Shown piece by piece: positions 5,813 through 6,548 of a stretch of 6,548 nucleotides of DNA. Position 1 is the stretch's first letter. Each line of letters starts with the position of its first letter. The position numbers and the translations under genes were made by a program. This DNA is from Phycisphaerales bacterium (lineage in GTDB: Bacteria > Planctomycetota > Phycisphaerae > Phycisphaerales > Phycisphaeraceae), in contig JAAUTM010000079.1 of NCBI GenBank assembly GCA_012031455.1, forward strand, positions 1 to 6,548, in the 5' to 3' direction. The notes below the pieces were generated by a model. It did no database searches and was not told where the DNA came from. It worked only from the letters and a program-made list of their open reading frames with translations.

Positions 5813-5839
5813 AAAGACCTCAGGGAATCCCTGAGGTCT
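5811..5839 (-). terminator. Intrinsic terminator of the alkaline phosphatase gene
   Basis: AGACCTCAGGG (5815-5825) pairs perfectly with CCCTGAGGTCT (5829-5839), an 11-bp stem around a 3-nt loop. On the minus-strand transcript it is followed by UUUU, continuing the last U of the stem, so it is a canonical rho-independent terminator lying 41 nt after the phosphatase stop. On the plus strand no T-tract follows, so it would end the small membrane protein transcript poorly. The A-run overlaps that gene's TAA stop (5810-5812). Confidence 0.88.
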
Positions 5840-5880
5840 GGTCCTCGATTTCACATAGACATCGATTCGGGCATCATTCA

Positions 5881-6548
5881 TCAGCGCCGACGCAGCATCA
5901 TGCCAGCGGCACCGAGGACCAGCAGGGCCATGCTTGCGGGTTCAGGTACCACGGCTGACATCACATGATAGATATCTGTGTTGTCGATAAACAGACCTCG
6001 CCGGGGGTCCAGACCATCGTACATGGATGCGAACATATCACTGCCCACGCCCTTGGTCCACATGGGAACAAGTTCGTTGGTGTGGTTGGTGCTCCACCAC
6101 ATGCCCAATGGTAGTTCTCCTACACCAACTGCGGTCGGGTCCTGCATGAAAATGGAATCCGATTGGGGGCCTAAAAACAACCCATTGGCATGATCGGTGG
6201 TGATGATGAGCAGGGTCTCATCCCAGTTGCTGTTGGCTTCGACCCACTGAATCACCGCATCAACCGCCCGATTGAACTGAAGCTGTTCTTCGATGATCTG
6301 CGGAAGATTGTTGGCGTGGGCGGCTGAATCCACGCTGGCGCCTTCGATCATGAGGAAGAACCCATCGGGGTCATTGCTCAAGGTGTTGATGGCAGCAAGG
6401 CTTAATTCATCGAGGTCAGGCATCACGAAGGGCACAGCGCCATTGGGGTTGGATGGATCATATAAACGCGGGTCGTAGGCATTGGTGCGTCCGGTGGTAT
6501 CCCGGCTGTGAGTGATGAACTGACGGGAACCAGCCCGAACAGTCGATC
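5881..6548 (-). CDS. Alkaline phosphatase (PhoA family) with C-terminal PEP-CTERM tail, 5' end outside the window
   Basis: The frame is open from 6548 to the TGA at 5881, giving 221 C-terminal residues. Several family metal-site motifs are visible. IEGASVDSAAHANN carries the Glu (codon 6345-6343), Asp (6330-6328) and His (6318-6316) that correspond to E322, D327 and H331 of E. coli PhoA. TTDHANG carries the D369-H370 equivalents (6195-6190). NHTNELVP carries the H412 equivalent (6084-6082). The nucleophilic Ser and catalytic Arg lie upstream, outside the window. The enzyme hydrolyses phosphate monoesters outside the cytoplasm. The final domain helix (DNTDIYHVMSAV) runs straight into VPEPAS, a hydrophobic MALLVLGAAGMML segment and a terminal RRR. 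This suggests exosortase-dependent surface sorting of an active enzyme. No start codon is visible; the GTG at 6435 is internal, since homologous sequence continues upstream of it. Confidence 0.93.
   Translation of the reverse strand, partial: STVRAGSRQFITHSRDTTGRTNAYDPRLYDPSNPNGAVPFVMPDLDELSLAAINTLSNDPDGFFLMIEGASVDSAAHANNLPQIIEEQLQFNRAVDAVIQWVEANSNWDETLLIITTDHANGLFLGPQSDSIFMQDPTAVGVGELPLGMWWSTNHTNELVPMWTKGVGSDMFASMYDGLDPRRGLFIDNTDIYHVMSAVVPEPASMALLVLGAAGMMLRRR

Overview
The window looks like a planctomycete, most likely of the Phycisphaerae type. The basis is the gene content: two pseudopilin-like proteins with the FTL(I/V)ELLVVIS(I)xALLxALLLPAL N-terminus typical of that group, three proteins ending in a VPEPAS-type PEP-CTERM exosortase signal, and a GntR/LacI hybrid regulator. 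No taxonomic marker gene is present, so this is inference.

Layout. Positions 1-5299 hold six genes, all on the minus strand. Read in transcription order they are: a GntR-HTH/LacI-sensor regulator (5299-4138), a PEP-CTERM protein (3986-3321), a prepilin-like protein (3235-2432), a second PEP-CTERM protein (2157-1312), a second prepilin-like protein with an exact H-X9-DG motif (1215-376), and the start of a secreted protein that runs off the left edge (317-1). The middle four genes form two [PEP-CTERM, pseudopilin] modules in tandem. In each module a 26-nt imperfect stem-loop sits 15-19 nt after the PEP-CTERM stop codon. An AT-rich, gene-free stretch (about 5330-5617) separates the regulator from a small plus-strand membrane protein gene (5618-5812). 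It carries a very good sigma70-type promoter for the regulator (TTGATT-17-TATAAT). The small gene converges on an alkaline phosphatase gene (minus strand, 6548-5881, 5' end outside the window). That phosphatase also ends in a PEP-CTERM tail and is followed by a strong intrinsic terminator.

How it may work together (inference). The left part resembles a sensor-controlled surface or secretion locus: a sugar-type repressor followed by exosortase-anchored surface proteins, pilin-like envelope proteins and an exported protein. Such mixtures in planctomycetes often go with polysaccharide use, but no polysaccharide-degrading enzyme is recognisable here.

The most concrete oddity is that the regulator is broken by one extra base in a T4 run. 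The DNA-binding domain and the sensor domain lie in different frames, and removing one T restores a textbook GntR domain. Whether this is an assembly error, a real mutation or recoding cannot be decided from the sequence alone. I found no tRNA, rRNA, CRISPR array or insertion sequence.
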